Assembly: GCA_038049695.1 (NCBI GenBank)
Contig: CP142452.1
Coordinates: 93,937,501 to 94,001,500 of the forward strand
Length of the DNA stretch: 64,000 nt
Source: Cinnamomum chago
Taxonomy: Eukaryota; Streptophyta; Magnoliopsida; Laurales; Lauraceae
Direction: 5' to 3'
Made by a program: the position numbers and the translations under genes. The notes below the pieces were generated by a model. The model was not told where the DNA came from and did not search any database. It saw only the letters and a list, made by a program, of their open reading frames with translations. Positions 23,892-35,910 of the stretch are shown one piece after another; the first letter of the stretch is position 1; the number at the start of each line of letters is the position of its first letter.

Positions 23892-26560
23892 TAAGTCCCA
23901 AGTGTTTCTGCTAATTCAAGTAACATTTGCCACAAAATTTTAGAACTATTGTTTGAAACAAGAAATATACAAAACTCCGATCTTTCAAGCAATTTTTATG
24001 ATTTGCATGAGAGGTAACAATTTTAGCACCATCTAATACCCATTTATCAAAAATCCAACACCCCTCACAGTCACTAGCCTCTCATGAATTAACATGCATT
24101 CAAATTTGAACCTAAACCTTCTCATGGTAATCCTCTCTATCTTGAAATCTTTTTTTTTTTTTTCCGAAAAGACATGTCATCAAATCATGAACAATAAACT
24201 GTATGGAAAATCAAAATAAATTTTCCCGAATAAGAAAGGGAAGAAAAACTCATTCCCATCACTCCAACCCATTTTTTTACAATGCCCCAACCACTCTTCA
24301 GTGGTTCAGATCATGATCAAATGGTTACTCGTTTGATATAGATGTAGAAGTAAGTTATGCAAGAGAAAGAAAGTCTCAAATGGTTACTTTACACCATTAC
24401 CGTAAACGGAGGAAAAAAAACAAAAAGAGCAGATATAATGGTCCAGGCCAAACTGTACCAGTATCCAATGACGCCAAAGAGTGGGCAAAATCCAACTAAA
24501 GAAAAGGGCAAAAGGAAAAGTGCTGTCTTTTACTAATCATGTTTTTAAAGGGCCGTAGATGCCAAAGTCAGTCAAAAAGAAGCTAAATGCCATACAGCTT
24601 ACCATTTAATAATGGCGAATGCGAATAGCAATCAGAATTATACTTTCACTACTTCCTAGTAGATTATTCTATATGGCTATTTTTATATGATGTGGGGAGA
24701 TGCCTAGTGTTTGAGGAAATTTCAGCAGCAGCAGCAAAGAAAAAAAAGTGTTTATGAGGAAAAGTTGACCATTGTCACAACTATTTACTTCTTGGACACA
24801 TTATAGACTTATAGTATGGAGTCTATAATATCATCAGAGGTTTCGACTCAAAGAAATTCTGAGTGGAAGGAGTAAATTGTCAGTAGAGTTGGTCCCTCTA
24901 CTGTGGAGTTCTGCCCCTTCAGCTTAGGATCTCAAATATTCAAAGCCTATCTGAACTCTAAAATAAGTACTCTAGCTTTTTGGTTGATTTCTTTTCTATT
25001 TTAAATACAATACATTTGATAAAATTTATAGGGCTCATGGACCTCAAAAGCATAAAATTAAAGGGTCTTGGAATGTAGTCATTTTTGAAAATTGGATACA
25101 TTATGTTGCTAGCTCTCTAATCTAAAGCAAGGAAGTGAATTGTCAAATTCAATTTTTTTTTTTTTTTATAAGGAGATCCATAGCATTTTGTATTTAGTAA
25201 GCAGTGTTCCCCATTGAGCATGCCATCCCTGAAAAATATACAGACAAATACATGGAAGCTTGGCATTCTTTGATATTCGATTATCTTTGTGTTTTTTTTC
25301 TTATTGTCCCTCAACAGGTCAACCACATACAACCTTTTTTTTTTTTTTTTTTCTTTTTGGATAAGAAAGACAGAAGTATTCCTTTATGCATCTTTGTGCC
25401 ATTCTGGCCCATACTTGTCAAAACATGCTGGTAGAGACTACTCTTATAAAATTTTCAGTTCAAAACAAAACTATGCAAATATCACTCATGCCATCCAATT
25501 TTTTTCTGCCAATAGTAATAATTGAATCCATGATTGTGTCTTTACACAATGCCTAAACTTAGATTTTAAGAATTCTCTTTTTAGATGGAAGGTAACACTA
25601 AAAGTAAACCACCCACTAACCACAGGACCACTCCAGGCCATTATCAATTGGAGGAGCATATGTCAAATTGTCAAGTGCCACAGCACTTCGTTGCTAGTTG
25701 GCCGGTGACATTTTTGCTTTTAGTTCACAAAGATGAAGCATGCTTGGCCAAGACAACAAAAACAATGACAACACGACTACTTATATTAACATGTTTCACG
25801 CAGGAATTTTAAATCAACGAGGGATGTAATATTGCAACCATTATATAGAGAGAGAATGCAGCAGTGGGGACCGAAGGCTACAGGCTACCAACGGCTGTTG
25901 AGAACCACACAATTCACAGTGTAACTGTATCATCGCATTCGGAATGGGTCCATTATTATAGTAAATGTGCACTGCCATTGTCAATTGGGTCTATACTCAA
26001 ATCTACAAAGATATGTACAAAATCCATGCCACAAAATATATATTAATAAAATAAATTATTAATATATTATATAAAAAATACACTTTTTAATATATATATA
26101 TACACACGCGCACACTCAATTCAAAAGTTCAGTCCGTTTGGATAGGTGAAAACTCAATGGATCAAGTATAATTGAGGGGGTCTCTTATATATAGATGGTT
26201 CAAATGGATTATAAAGTTAGTCCCACTATGTACATGATGAGGGATAGATGCACATGAATATTTTCATATAAAGATTTCTCATATAAATCGAAAGATATCT
26301 TTCATAAGAGAATCTCCCATATATATTTCAAATGGTAGACATGTATTATATCGAAATAAACAATAAATGCCTAATTCTTAGGGCTGGTTTGTTTACATTG
26401 AATACATAGGAACCAAATACATAAAGCTAAAAGTGATATGTAAAAATGACCGTCAGAAAATCTCTCCCCTTTACTGAAAATTAAATAAAGGAAATATGAA
26501 AAATAAATATATAATCATCACCCTATTAATTCAATACTTAGAAAAGTCAAGGTGCCATAT
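23892..26560. other. no recognisable gene
   Basis: AT-rich intergenic DNA with poly-T runs near 24150, 25155 and 25335, and (TA)n/(CA)n near 26085-26115. Frames here are short and unremarkable. Confidence 0.5.
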
Positions 26561-26569
26561 ATATCTCCA

Positions 26570-26841
26570 CCTGACTTTGTATCACGGGTGCACACGGGGT
26601 TGTAATATGGACCTAACAATCCCCCTTCACTGGAACCCGAGAGGAGGCTCGAACCCCAATCTTACCAGGCTCTGATATCACTTGTAAGATGTAAGGCCCC
26701 ATTGAACTACCACTTATTCCAAAATTAATTGGTGATGAGAAATGTAATAATAGTGATTTTATAGTCTATTTGTTGTGTTAGGAATGCATTCCAGCATCAC
26801 TCCACCACAGGTATGCATGAGGGTTGTACCAAGACCTAACA
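26570..26841 (-). mobile_element. TRIM (terminal-repeat retrotransposon in miniature), truncated
   Basis: Minus strand, reading downward. The 5' LTR, 26841-26683, starts TGTTAGGTC and ends CTTACA. Then follow AG and a PBS TGATATCAGAGCC (26680-26668, one base from the tRNA-Met consensus). A PPT-like GTGAAGGGGGAT (26630-26619) follows, then a second LTR start TGTTAGGTC at 26618. Both LTR starts continue alike (TACAACCC, ACC(C/T)GTG). The interior between LTRs is only 64 bp. The 3' LTR seems to stop short near 26570. Confidence 0.65.
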
Positions 26842-27072
26842 CATAACACATATCTAGTTTGCTAGGTCCCACTAGGCAAATGAAGGATGTGGAGCATGCA
26901 TGCATCAAAGCCTTAATTTCATTGCCCATCTTTGATAATTAAATCTACAATTGTTGAAACCGATGGTTGAAAAAAATACTGATAGCTTCTGATCACGCTA
27001 TCAATGGGACAACTAGCTGCATTTAATAAAATTCGTTTGGGTCAGGATCTCAATTTACAGTACCATCGTTTA

Positions 27073-27257
27073 TAGGAAATGGATCCCCTGTTTGGTCCAA
27101 ACAGGGAAGCTCTGTTGGGCAAATCAAGGGGTGCCACATGGGAGAAATGTCACATCCCATCACTTAAAAAATAAAAATTTCTATCTCCTAAAAAATTTCA
27201 TTTCCCATATGGCACCCCCTGATTGGACCAAATAAGGTCCAAATAGGGGATCCAGAT
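27073..27257. mobile_element. MITE with 9-bp target duplication (Mutator-like)
   Basis: Ends GGATCCCCTGTTTGG and, inverted, GGATCCCCTATTTGG; similarity continues inward (AATCA(A/G)GGGGTGCCA(C/T)ATGGGA). The 9-bp CATCGTTTA flanks both sides (27064-27072, 27258-27266). It encodes nothing. Confidence 0.75.
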
Positions 27258-27642
27258 CATCGTTTAAATAGTAAGATAAATAGGTCACTTTTACTAGCCA
27301 CTTGCATGTAGTGGAAGTCTCACAGTCACAGCACTTTATTAGGCAATGGGCCAGATTCCAAGGGACTGAATTTAGTGATCTAAAAACACTTCTTTTATAT
27401 AGTGAGATCTAGGGACTACAAACATCCAATTGGATATAATAAACTTATATTAAAGAGAAGAGAAAATTAGTTCATACATGGAGTCAGGATCCTCGGTGAC
27501 TAATGGTAAATTCATGAGGCTTCTCAGTACACTTGTTAAAAATCTGAAGTGTATAAAATAAATGTCCACCTCTTAAGCTCAAACCAAGTGACTTGTGCTG
27601 TTGTGCAGTCCACATCAACCAGGTGACTCAAAGGTGTTATTA

Positions 27643-28001
27643 GAGCATTTTTAGTAGAGATGTTAAATTCAAGGTGGACATGCCACGTATGATTTTTGGT
27701 ATGGATTTTCACTCCAATAGCTATGTAAAAAATGAGATGGCAATTGGCATATGGGAGTGAGATACCAAATTTGCAATGTGAAAATGTGAGATGTCAAATC
27801 ATAGTTTACATTATTTTATTTCAAATGGATTATTGTGGATGAGTTTGGTTTAATATATAAAACGATAAAATAAAAAAATAAAATATTAGATTTAGCATAT
27901 GGGGCGGAGTCGCTTTCAATAAAGATGTCAAATTATAAATGGTTAATTTGCTACATCAGCCACTAAAATAAATTTGACATCTCTTTTAGAGAGAGATTCT
28001 C
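27643..28001. mobile_element. Probable MITE
   Basis: Left end GAGCATTTTTAGTAGAGATG, then TTAAATT; inverted right end GAGAATCTCTCTCTAAAAGA, then GATGTCAAATT. No coding content. Target duplication is unclear (TTA versus TTT), so the superfamily is open. Confidence 0.5.
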
Positions 28002-28376
28002 TTTGTAGTTGGATCTACAACAATCCATGCCATAAGTAGCTAGTGATCCATATTCCATCCACATTTACAGAGGCGGACCTATGTGTTACTATACGGGTGA
28101 TTTGAGAAACTCCGTTAAAAATACCTTAAAAAGCTTTATTTTTTTATTTTATTTCTTAACTTGGCCGTTCCCCCTCATAATGACCGATTTAAGAGGATCA
28201 GGAGATTTTCTACACAGAAAGCGAACTCTCTCATTTCCTGTTTTGCCACTCTAGAGTGTGGAGTCTGGTCTGGTGGTTCGCGTTTTATACGAACCATATT
28301 AATATTCTATGCCCACCAAAGCGCATATTGCGATTTCCAAGGCCGACATTGAAAGGAGGGAGGAAGATATAATATA

Positions 28377-28732
28377 GAGGATTTTACCAAAAAAAACACA
28401 TTAAATGACCAGTGGGCTTAAAAGAACACTTTAACCGACCTCACACCATATCAGTCATTTTACCTGAAAAGGTATTTTTTTTTAGGACTTTCAACTAGCG
28501 TCCCTAGGGACCTTATTTTTATGAAGGTAAGGGTCCCTAGGACCCTGCGGTGGACACGAATTAGAACAAAAGAGCCGTTTTCTCTTGTTTCTCTGTCAGG
28601 GCTTCCATTTCGCTGTCTGCGCCCATTTCTCCCTCGAACAACTGTGGTCCCCTCAACATCCAGTTCGGTTGCTGCTCCTGCTCCTTGCCCTTCTACCAAC
28701 TGTGGTCCCCTCCCACACGTCTTTGTCGAAGG
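28377..28732 (+). repeat. MULE left TIR
   Basis: Begins GAGGATTTTACCAAAAAAAA and ends CTTTGTCGAAGG. It includes two copies of AACTGTGGTCCCCTC and a block containing GCGTCCCTAGGGACC. The block around 28520-28730 is GC-richer and exon-like, so it may carry promoter and leader sequence. Confidence 0.9.
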
Positions 28733-30492
28733 TATGATGCTCCCCTTTGGCCTTTTCTAACTGTATTGTCGTCTAAGATAAACCCTTATTACATCTCTAT
28801 GCCTTTTTGTTTGGTTAATGTTTCCTTATGACAAACATCTACTCTCCACTCTAAAATCGTTTTCTAAAAGGGTCTTCATCTTCCTTGAGTAACAATACCC
28901 CTCGTAGCAAGAAAAATGCCCTAAAAATGGTGTTTGTCTTTTCTGAAATGCATCTTCTACTTTCTATTGTTTCCGGTTCTTAATGGCTTGCCAAAGGCAA
29001 ATGCATGATCTGGTGACAATGAACATTTTTATGGCTGAAAACAGGTGACAATGAACATTTTTACACCTGTGATGTTCAGGTACTTGTCTTAGGATGGTAT
29101 TATTTTTCTTTGTTAAGTAGGATGGGGGTTAATGGCTATTTGGGGGAACTGATACCAAGATCTTGCCAACCCAGAGATATACCCAAGTCATGTGATGAGT
29201 TAGAGATTGTTGAGACCATCACATTCCATGGAAGAAATTGCCCTGATCCTTCTTTGTGGAAACTATGGCCAGTTCTTTTTGACAAATCATGTTACCAAAA
29301 TGAAGGGATTGCCCCTGTCCTCTTTCCTTGATACCAATAGTCATATTTCATCATGTTACCAAAATTAATGAACTGCCTTTCACCCCAATGGTTAGAGATG
29401 TGGGTTTTTAGTACAATTAGAAAATCATCAAATTGATGCTTTATCAATGAGGATGATGAAATTATCTGATCCAAATATATTTTCTATTCTTATATATTAG
29501 CCTCCATACACAACCACCCTGAATTGATTGAGCCACATTTAACCTCACATGAATGACCCACTTTCTGTAAAGCGCAATTTTCAGTGTGACTTCAATATTA
29601 GGTCTGTTGGGAGAATGGTCCCATGAATACAGTGTGACTTCATCCCAATTTTGCATGCCAGTTGTTTCTAATTGGAGTGTCTCAAATACAAGAGAATGAG
29701 TAGGCTTCACATGATTGGATAGCCCATTTCCATGTAAAGCCTGTTTGACAATTATATGAGGACAAAATGATCAAATGTGATATTTTTGCCTTACCCCACC
29801 CACCCACACACTGACACAAACATATATCATTGAATGACCCTGGGCAAAGTGGTAATAGGTATATATAAGCATACAAGCATAGATAAAAGTGTCAAGTGAC
29901 AATAGAGACAAAGCAAGTAATGACTTGGTTTGGTCTTGCAAATTAATGATGTGGGTGGCTGTACACCAACAAGCAATATGGCCATATGGGTCTCCAAAAT
30001 GGGCTTGCAACAAACAATGAAGGAAAAGGGTCTGAAATGGTATCTTACTGCATGTCCTTGTGCATTGACATAAATTAAAGGCACATGGAATGTTAAGTAT
30101 GGTTCGTAGCACACTCATATGGTGGAGAGAGTTGGGGTAGATTACTTATTTTTAAATATGAGTTTCATCAAGGTGTGTTTGTGCAGCATTACTTATTTCA
30201 TAATTTTTTCACTCTTAGATTAAGTGTAATCTAGTTGCTTTTCGGTCACTTCTTGAAATGTATAGAATACACTAAAGACTTTTTTCCAGTCACTTCAATA
30301 GATTGAGGACATTGACTGATAACATGATTAATATGAGTTATACACTCAGAGGGCACTTAGACATGCTACACAGGTAGGTTCCTCACTAATAAAGTAAAAA
30401 ATGTGAACAGGGAGATGCCTTACCATGTGGAAATGCCTAAAGCAGTTTTTAAGCGCATTGTTGACTTTTCCTCTTTTTTGTACTTCTTTCTC

Positions 30493-30540
30493 AAACCATG
30501 AGGAAGCCAGATGGAACATTACATATAGAAAAACACAAAA
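30493..30540. repeat. 48-bp direct repeat inside MULE, copy 1
   Basis: AACCATGAGGAAGCCAGATG followed by GAACATTACAT(A/C)TAGAAAAACACAAAA recurs at 31954-32000 in the same orientation with one mismatch, 1.46 kb away on the other side of the ULP1 exon. Confidence 0.9.
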
Positions 30541-30895
30541 TAATTCATGCATCTCTGTTGCCAATTGTTTGGGTATATTAGACCAATATGCAAAGAGATT
30601 TCATAATCTTATGATAATCTTAGGCTAGTTTTCAATAAGAAATGTACCCAAATTCTGTCCTGAAGAGTAGAACAATAATTACCTGCAAATAATGGAAGGG
30701 AAAAACAAGCAATCCTTTAATTGATCTTTCAAGAGATTATAAAAAAACATCTTTACGAGAACTATTTGAATGATTGAGGTAATATTTGTGATGGTTTCGT
30801 GAATATAAAACCCATCAGTTTCTGGTTATTCATGGATTGCCCTTTCGCATGCTATTATTTATTTACTTTTTTCCGACTTAAATTGTAAACAGAGA

Positions 30896-31168
30896 ATGTG
30901 GTTAATTCAGCGATTTGGAGATTACTTATGGGGTGAGCCATGGGTGTGGACGAACATCACAATGACTGATATCCCTTATCAGCAGAATGTGACGGATTGT
31001 GGTTTCTTTGCTATTGGATATGCAGAGCATTGCATACAGTGTCGCCCGATAAGATTCACCCAGGCTGACATTCCCTACTGTCGTCGGAAGATTTTGGTTG
31101 AGATATTCAAGAGAAGCTGGCTTATGAATGCTGACAGGCTTCAACTCCCGAACTTCCCAGCTTTATAG
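30896..31168 (+). pseudogene. ULP1-type SUMO/ubiquitin-like protease, C-terminal exon only
   Basis: An open frame of 90 codons follows an acceptor-like TTGTAAACAG (30883-30892). The core IPYQQNVTDCGFFAIGYAEH carries the conserved Gln and catalytic Cys of the ULP1/C48 peptidase fold. Downstream AQADIPYCRRKIL-like sequence and a natural stop follow. The His-Asp half of the catalytic site should lie in upstream exons, which I cannot find, so the copy is probably partial. Such proteases cleave SUMO-like modifiers in host cells; within MULEs they are captured genes of unclear role. A 5' part may exist, fragmented, between 28733 and 30880. Confidence 0.75.
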
Positions 31169-31515
31169 ACTTCTGTTTTATTATATGCCAAGGACGTATG
31201 AAATTCTTTTGGTCAATTGATGTAATGAACTGGTATTCTTTTGGATGAAAATGATGTAAAGAACGCATACTTTTGATGGAATTTATTTGGATGTAATTTT
31301 TTTGTTGAATTTATGTAATGAAGTTGTTATTTTCTGCGAAAAATGATGTAATGAGATTGTTGCTTTGGTTGAGATTTATTTGTTTTTGTTGAAGTTGAAG
31401 TTGATTTTTGATGTAATGAGGCAACAACTGTAGAGTTGTTGTTAATCCACTGTGATTTAAACACACAAGCTTCACAGCGTCCCTAACGTCTTATAAGCAG
31501 CCCAAATTTCCTTCC

Positions 31516-31790
31516 CAGCATCCCTAGCGACCTTTATTAGTTATAGATAAAGGTCCCTAGGGACCAATTGAACAGCACCTGTTTCCTTCTCTGCATCCCT
31601 TACGACCGATATTAGTTATAGAGAAGGGTCCCTAGGGACCAATTTAACAGTATCCGTTTCCTTCCCTGAATCCCTTACGACCGATATTAGTTATAAATAA
31701 GGGTCCCTAGGGACCAATTTAACAGTATCCGTTTCTTTCCCTGAATCCCTTACGACCGATATTAGTTATAAATAAGGATCGGTAGGGGCT
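31516..31790. repeat. 75-bp tandem array, about 3.7 copies, inside MULE
   Basis: Units start at 31516, 31591, 31666 and 31741. Each contains ATCCCT(A/T)(G/A)CGACC, then TTAGTTATA, then the palindrome GGTCCCTAGGGACC. The unit parallels a TIR block (GCGTCCCTAGGGACCTTATT ... AAGGTAAGGGTCCCTAGGACC), suggesting common descent. Confidence 0.95.
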
Positions 31791-32186
31791 CATGCATCAA
31801 CAGATGGCATCTTACACATATTAAGACAAAGTGCATAGCAGTAATAGTCTTTATAAGGTCCATTCCAACATAACTGCAGAGGGAAAACCAACTTGAATTT
31901 GGAATTATTCGAGGGATAAAAATAAAATGAAATAACGGAAATTATACATTAACAACCATGAGGAAGCCAGATGGAACATTACATCTAGAAAAACACAAAA
32001 TGTCATTGACATGTCATTAAATTTCTTCTGATTACATTGTTGTTCGTATGCATAAAGAAGGAGCCATAAATAACCATTTGAAACAAAATATCATTAAATC
32101 GGTATAATTTTGTTGTTAATATGCATAAACAAAACCCAAAAAATTACATGTAATATTAGACATCAAAAAACCAAAAACTGGTTCCT

Positions 32187-32623
32187 TTACTGAACAGCTG
32201 GAGGATTACGGCAGGTCCCCCGATTGTGTCCCCTCTCTTTACAGTTGGAGCAGGTTACAACCCTTCTGACGCGGTTGCGGTCTTCCACCCGGACCCTATT
32301 CTTCTTTGGCCGACCCGGCTGCTTACTTGTTTCTTGGATAAGTCCCCAGAGCTCTGAACATTCCCTTTACATCATTGTCATCATCAATGTCTATCAATGA
32401 AAAAAAACTTCCATTGTGAAGAAGGTGCTTTATACATAACGCTTCCACACTTGCTTCCTAGTTTGATGCTTCGAGTGCTACGTTCACCAGCTCACTATAT
32501 GTTATGGTTTTAGGGAGATGCCTCATCTTTTGTCTTCCTCCGATATATTGAGGACCTTTGAGATCAGATTGAAAATTACCATCATAATGTAATATTATTA
32601 GGACATCAACATTCGAAGGAATA
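32187..32623 (-). pseudogene. MURA (MuDR-type) transposase, internally collapsed relic
   Basis: Minus strand. After an acceptor-like GTTGCAG (32630-32624) the N-terminal MULE signature appears: LIILHYDGNFQSDLKGPQYI, then GGRQKMRHLPKTITYSELV, followed by a stop. Shortly after, the C-terminus appears: GRPKKNRVRVEDRNRVRR, then a CCHC zinc knuckle CSNCKERGHNRGTC and a natural stop at 32189-32187. The several hundred residues between, including the DDE catalytic domain, are missing, so an internal deletion joined the two ends. This identifies the element as once MURA-encoding. Confidence 0.85.
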
Positions 32624-33656
32624 CTGCAACATTAAAACATTTCATATTAGTTGGTTAAATTAGTAATAACAAACATGCTTCACTGAACATATATAATTTG
32701 CGAAATGAACATTTGTTAAATACCACAAGTCCATTTGGAAGTTGACTGGTAAGTAAGGCTATTCATCAGCAGTGGTACAATTATTTCTGATAACATTGAT
32801 TCGATTAATCTTGTTTTTTTTACAACCTCAAGTGGTAATCAAATGAAAGTTTTATTTTCATATATGATTCTCTACGTTCTTTCTAATCACATAACTTATT
32901 TCAAATCATTTTCTTTATGTTATCTACCAGTTTCTCTAAAACCCAAAATTCAATTGTATGCTGACATTTCTTTTGGTTCATATTTTCTCACATCAATGTC
33001 AGTAAAAAATAAAAACATAAAAAATCATATCAAAGATGTTTGCATGTCAATCTCTATCTTGGCTTGAAACATTTGGTTCAAGTCATTAGCTACTGGGTTT
33101 GAGATCTACGAATATCAGTCACCTTCAAAATCTTAGATCAATCACACAATTGTCAGCAATCTGGTTTGTTATTTCCCTTGAGAGGGCCCAAAGGGTTTTT
33201 GATCAATGGTCGTGATAAAAATACAACATTTCTTATTATTATCATGACAGAAGTATTTATATTGGAAAGGAAAAGGAAAGCACAAACACTTTGATTTCAA
33301 ATCTTTATCTGTCTATTTTTTTTATTTTTTATGATGGGATGCTGTGGGGAAGAAGACAATGAGATGCATGTAGAAATGGTTACGTGCAACTAGGTATTAT
33401 GAAAAGGGTTTATCAACAGTAGAAAATCATGTTTTAGGGTAAAATACAAACTTCACATTTCCATTGCTCTACCCCAAACAGAGTATCATATGCACTTTAA
33501 TGTTCCCCACCAAACAAAGGCATGTGGCTTTAATGGTCTTCAAGAGGTGGGAATGACCTTCAAGAGGTGACTTTAATGCACTTTAATGTTCCCCACCAAA
33601 CAAACAGCCCAACCTAGAAGACAATCCAGCCCAGACGACACAAAAAAGGGTAGAAA

Positions 33657-34019
33657 CCTTCGACAAAGACGTGTGGGAGGGGACCACAGTTGGTAGGAGG
33701 GCGATGAGCAGGAGCAGCAGCCGAAACAGATGTTGGAGGGGACCACAGTTTTTCGAGGAAGAAATGGCCGCAGAGGAACCTGTATGTGAAGCCCTAACAT
33801 CAAAACAAGAGCAAAACGCCTCTTTTATTTTAATTTGTGTCCGCCGCAGGGTCCTTAGGGACCCTTAGATTAATAAAAATAAAGTCCTTAGGGACGCTAG
33901 TTGAAATTTCTTAAAAAAAAATACCGTTTCAGGCAAACTGATTGTTCTGGTGCACGGTCGGTTAAAGTGTTTCTTTTGGCCCACTGGCCATTTAATGTGT
34001 TTTTTTTTGTAAAATCCCC
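33657..34019 (-). repeat. MULE right TIR
   Basis: Inverted copy of 28377-28732, with scattered substitutions (for example GGGGATTTTACAAAA at the tip versus GAGGATTTTACCAAAA). The estimate by eye is more than 80% identity over its length. Confidence 0.9.
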
Positions 34020-34028
34020 TATAATATA

Positions 34029-35600
34029 ACTACTACATGAAGTATACTGTTCATTGCACCTGGATCAACGATGTAGATGTATCACCATCTTTTAAAAGTT
34101 AATTCGTTCAAAGTCTAATTGTCAAACCTTGATTGTCTCTTAAGAAAACCTTTACTTCAATCCTCTGTTTTTTTAGCCTTATGTGGGACTTTGTAGAGAA
34201 TGGAAAACCATCCTATTCCTAAAATAGCCCATTATATCAAGCCTAGGGTGGTCATCGCAGAGGTCCTCCATGTATTGTTTGCTCCGCCTGAATGTGCTGT
34301 ATACTTGTAGTAGTAGATCCATGATTTTTATTTGAAGAGTACAAATCCAATTAGATAATTGAATTTTAGAAACAAACTTAGGATTTTCATGTGGGTTAGG
34401 GGGGATGCAGAATTTTTATGTGAATTTTTAAAGGATTGAGTATGCTTCTTCCATTATCCTTTGTGAAACTTGAGCATGCCTCCACATAGTCCTATGCCGA
34501 GTACACTCAAGTCGGTCCCTTGCATGGCAATCCCTTGCTTCTCTACTTCAATCATAGTTACAAGAATATTGGATTGATGTTGTAATTTTTTTTATCAATG
34601 CTGTACAGGATAATGTGTCAGACAAATGACATGATTTTTTTATTTTAATATATACTTTAGACATGCCCAACTAGATTGTGGTTATAATTATTTTTTGGGT
34701 AGTTAGGACCCAAGAGAGCCTATACATGTGGAAATAGTGCATATGTAGGCGTCGATCACTGGACAACTAGGTAATTACCGATCACTGAATAGCTAGATGA
34801 GATACAAGATTTCTAACCAACTAAGTAATCCTTGGATGATGATTTTAATTAAAGTAAAACTTATCTTATAATAGAACAAGTGTGACAATAATTTTGAGCT
34901 GTTTCAATTAAAAAAGTTGGACCGTCGACCTCAATTAAACCCAAAGAATTATCTCATGGCCTAAGCCTCTATCATGTTGCGCCATCTAATCCGAACTGTC
35001 AACTGCACTAAACCAATTTATTGATGGGATGTAGGTTGCAATAACATTTACTCATTTAAAATGAGAAAGTGGCATGACCCAAGTGGTCCCGGGCATCCTT
35101 CCCAGTTCCCACCCAACTCCTGGCACACTGGCAGAGTATGTCCCAATCGTATTCAGGGCGAAGCCAACTCGTGCATATCAGACGGTGCATGGTCCATGGA
35201 AAGTCAGAAATGACCCTTGGGCTAATGGATTAGGAATTTGGCTAAACATCTAATCCAACAACATGACATTATATGAATTATAATTCTTTCAAGCCGAGGC
35301 TTTTATTCTTTCCACATCAGGCCCCACCAGATGAACGGTGTAGATAAAGTAATCTGGCTTCACACGCAAAGAACCGATCCATCTCAGCAAACCCAAGCAT
35401 TAGGTGAGGCTCAAGATCCCAAGACAATCGTTTTATTCTAATCATCTTGCACTTTCCACTATTAATTTTTAGTTAATCAAAGTCTCCTGCAATGATTATA
35501 AACTGCTCTTGCACTCCATGTCGCTCTCATCAAAGCAACAGCTAAACCTCCTGCGTACGTGTCTACGCATCGCCCCGTGTAGCCGACACACTCTCTCTCC
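34029..35600. other. no recognisable gene
   Basis: Intergenic DNA between the MULE and the FPP gene. No supportable ORF. From about 35580 the sequence becomes CT-rich and leads into the presumed FPP promoter. Confidence 0.5.
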
Positions 35601-35910
35601 CCCACCTACTCTCTCTTTTACTGTGTACTGATTTGCTCCGTATGCATTTTTCTTGTCTTCTCTCCCCTCTCTTCTCTCTCCCCTGTTTTCTTTGACTACT
35701 TTTGCCAGTTGATACTTCCATGGAATTCTAATGTGTTATTCTTCAGTCATTATATAATACCTAACTTCTCTTCATTTCACTATTCCTTCTTCTATTCTCT
35801 CTGTCTTCTCACTCTGTCTCTTTATTTTCTCTTTATTGTTGCTGTGTTGTGTTCTATACGAGGCTTTTGGTTTTCGTTAATCTCAGCTCCTTTTAATGGT
35901 GTGGTGTAAG
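35582..35910 (+). promoter_or_regulatory. presumed FPP promoter and first non-coding exon
   Basis: Pyrimidine-rich runs (CTCTCTC, TTCTCTC) typical of plant core promoters surround a TATA-like ATTATATAATACC at about 35747-35759. A CT-rich leader follows, with a possible donor GTAAGG at 35906. This would give a 5'UTR intron reaching the acceptor TTTTTTTCAG at 38622, just before the start codon. The position is inferred from composition, not proved. Confidence 0.4.

Larger units (their letters stand above)
28377..34019. mobile_element. TIR-type Mutator-like element carrying ULP1 and MURA remnants
   Basis: 5643 bp bounded by ~360-bp terminal inverted repeats and a perfect 9-bp target duplication TATAATATA (28368-28376 and 34020-34028), the MULE hallmark. 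Inside, a plus-strand exon for the end of a ULP1-type cysteine protease (30896-31168) converges on a minus-strand MURA transposase relic (32623-32187). Between them lies a 75-bp tandem array. ULP1-bearing MULEs are known in plants (for example Kaonashi-type and CUMULE elements). This copy is not autonomous: the transposase has lost its catalytic centre. Confidence 0.9.
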
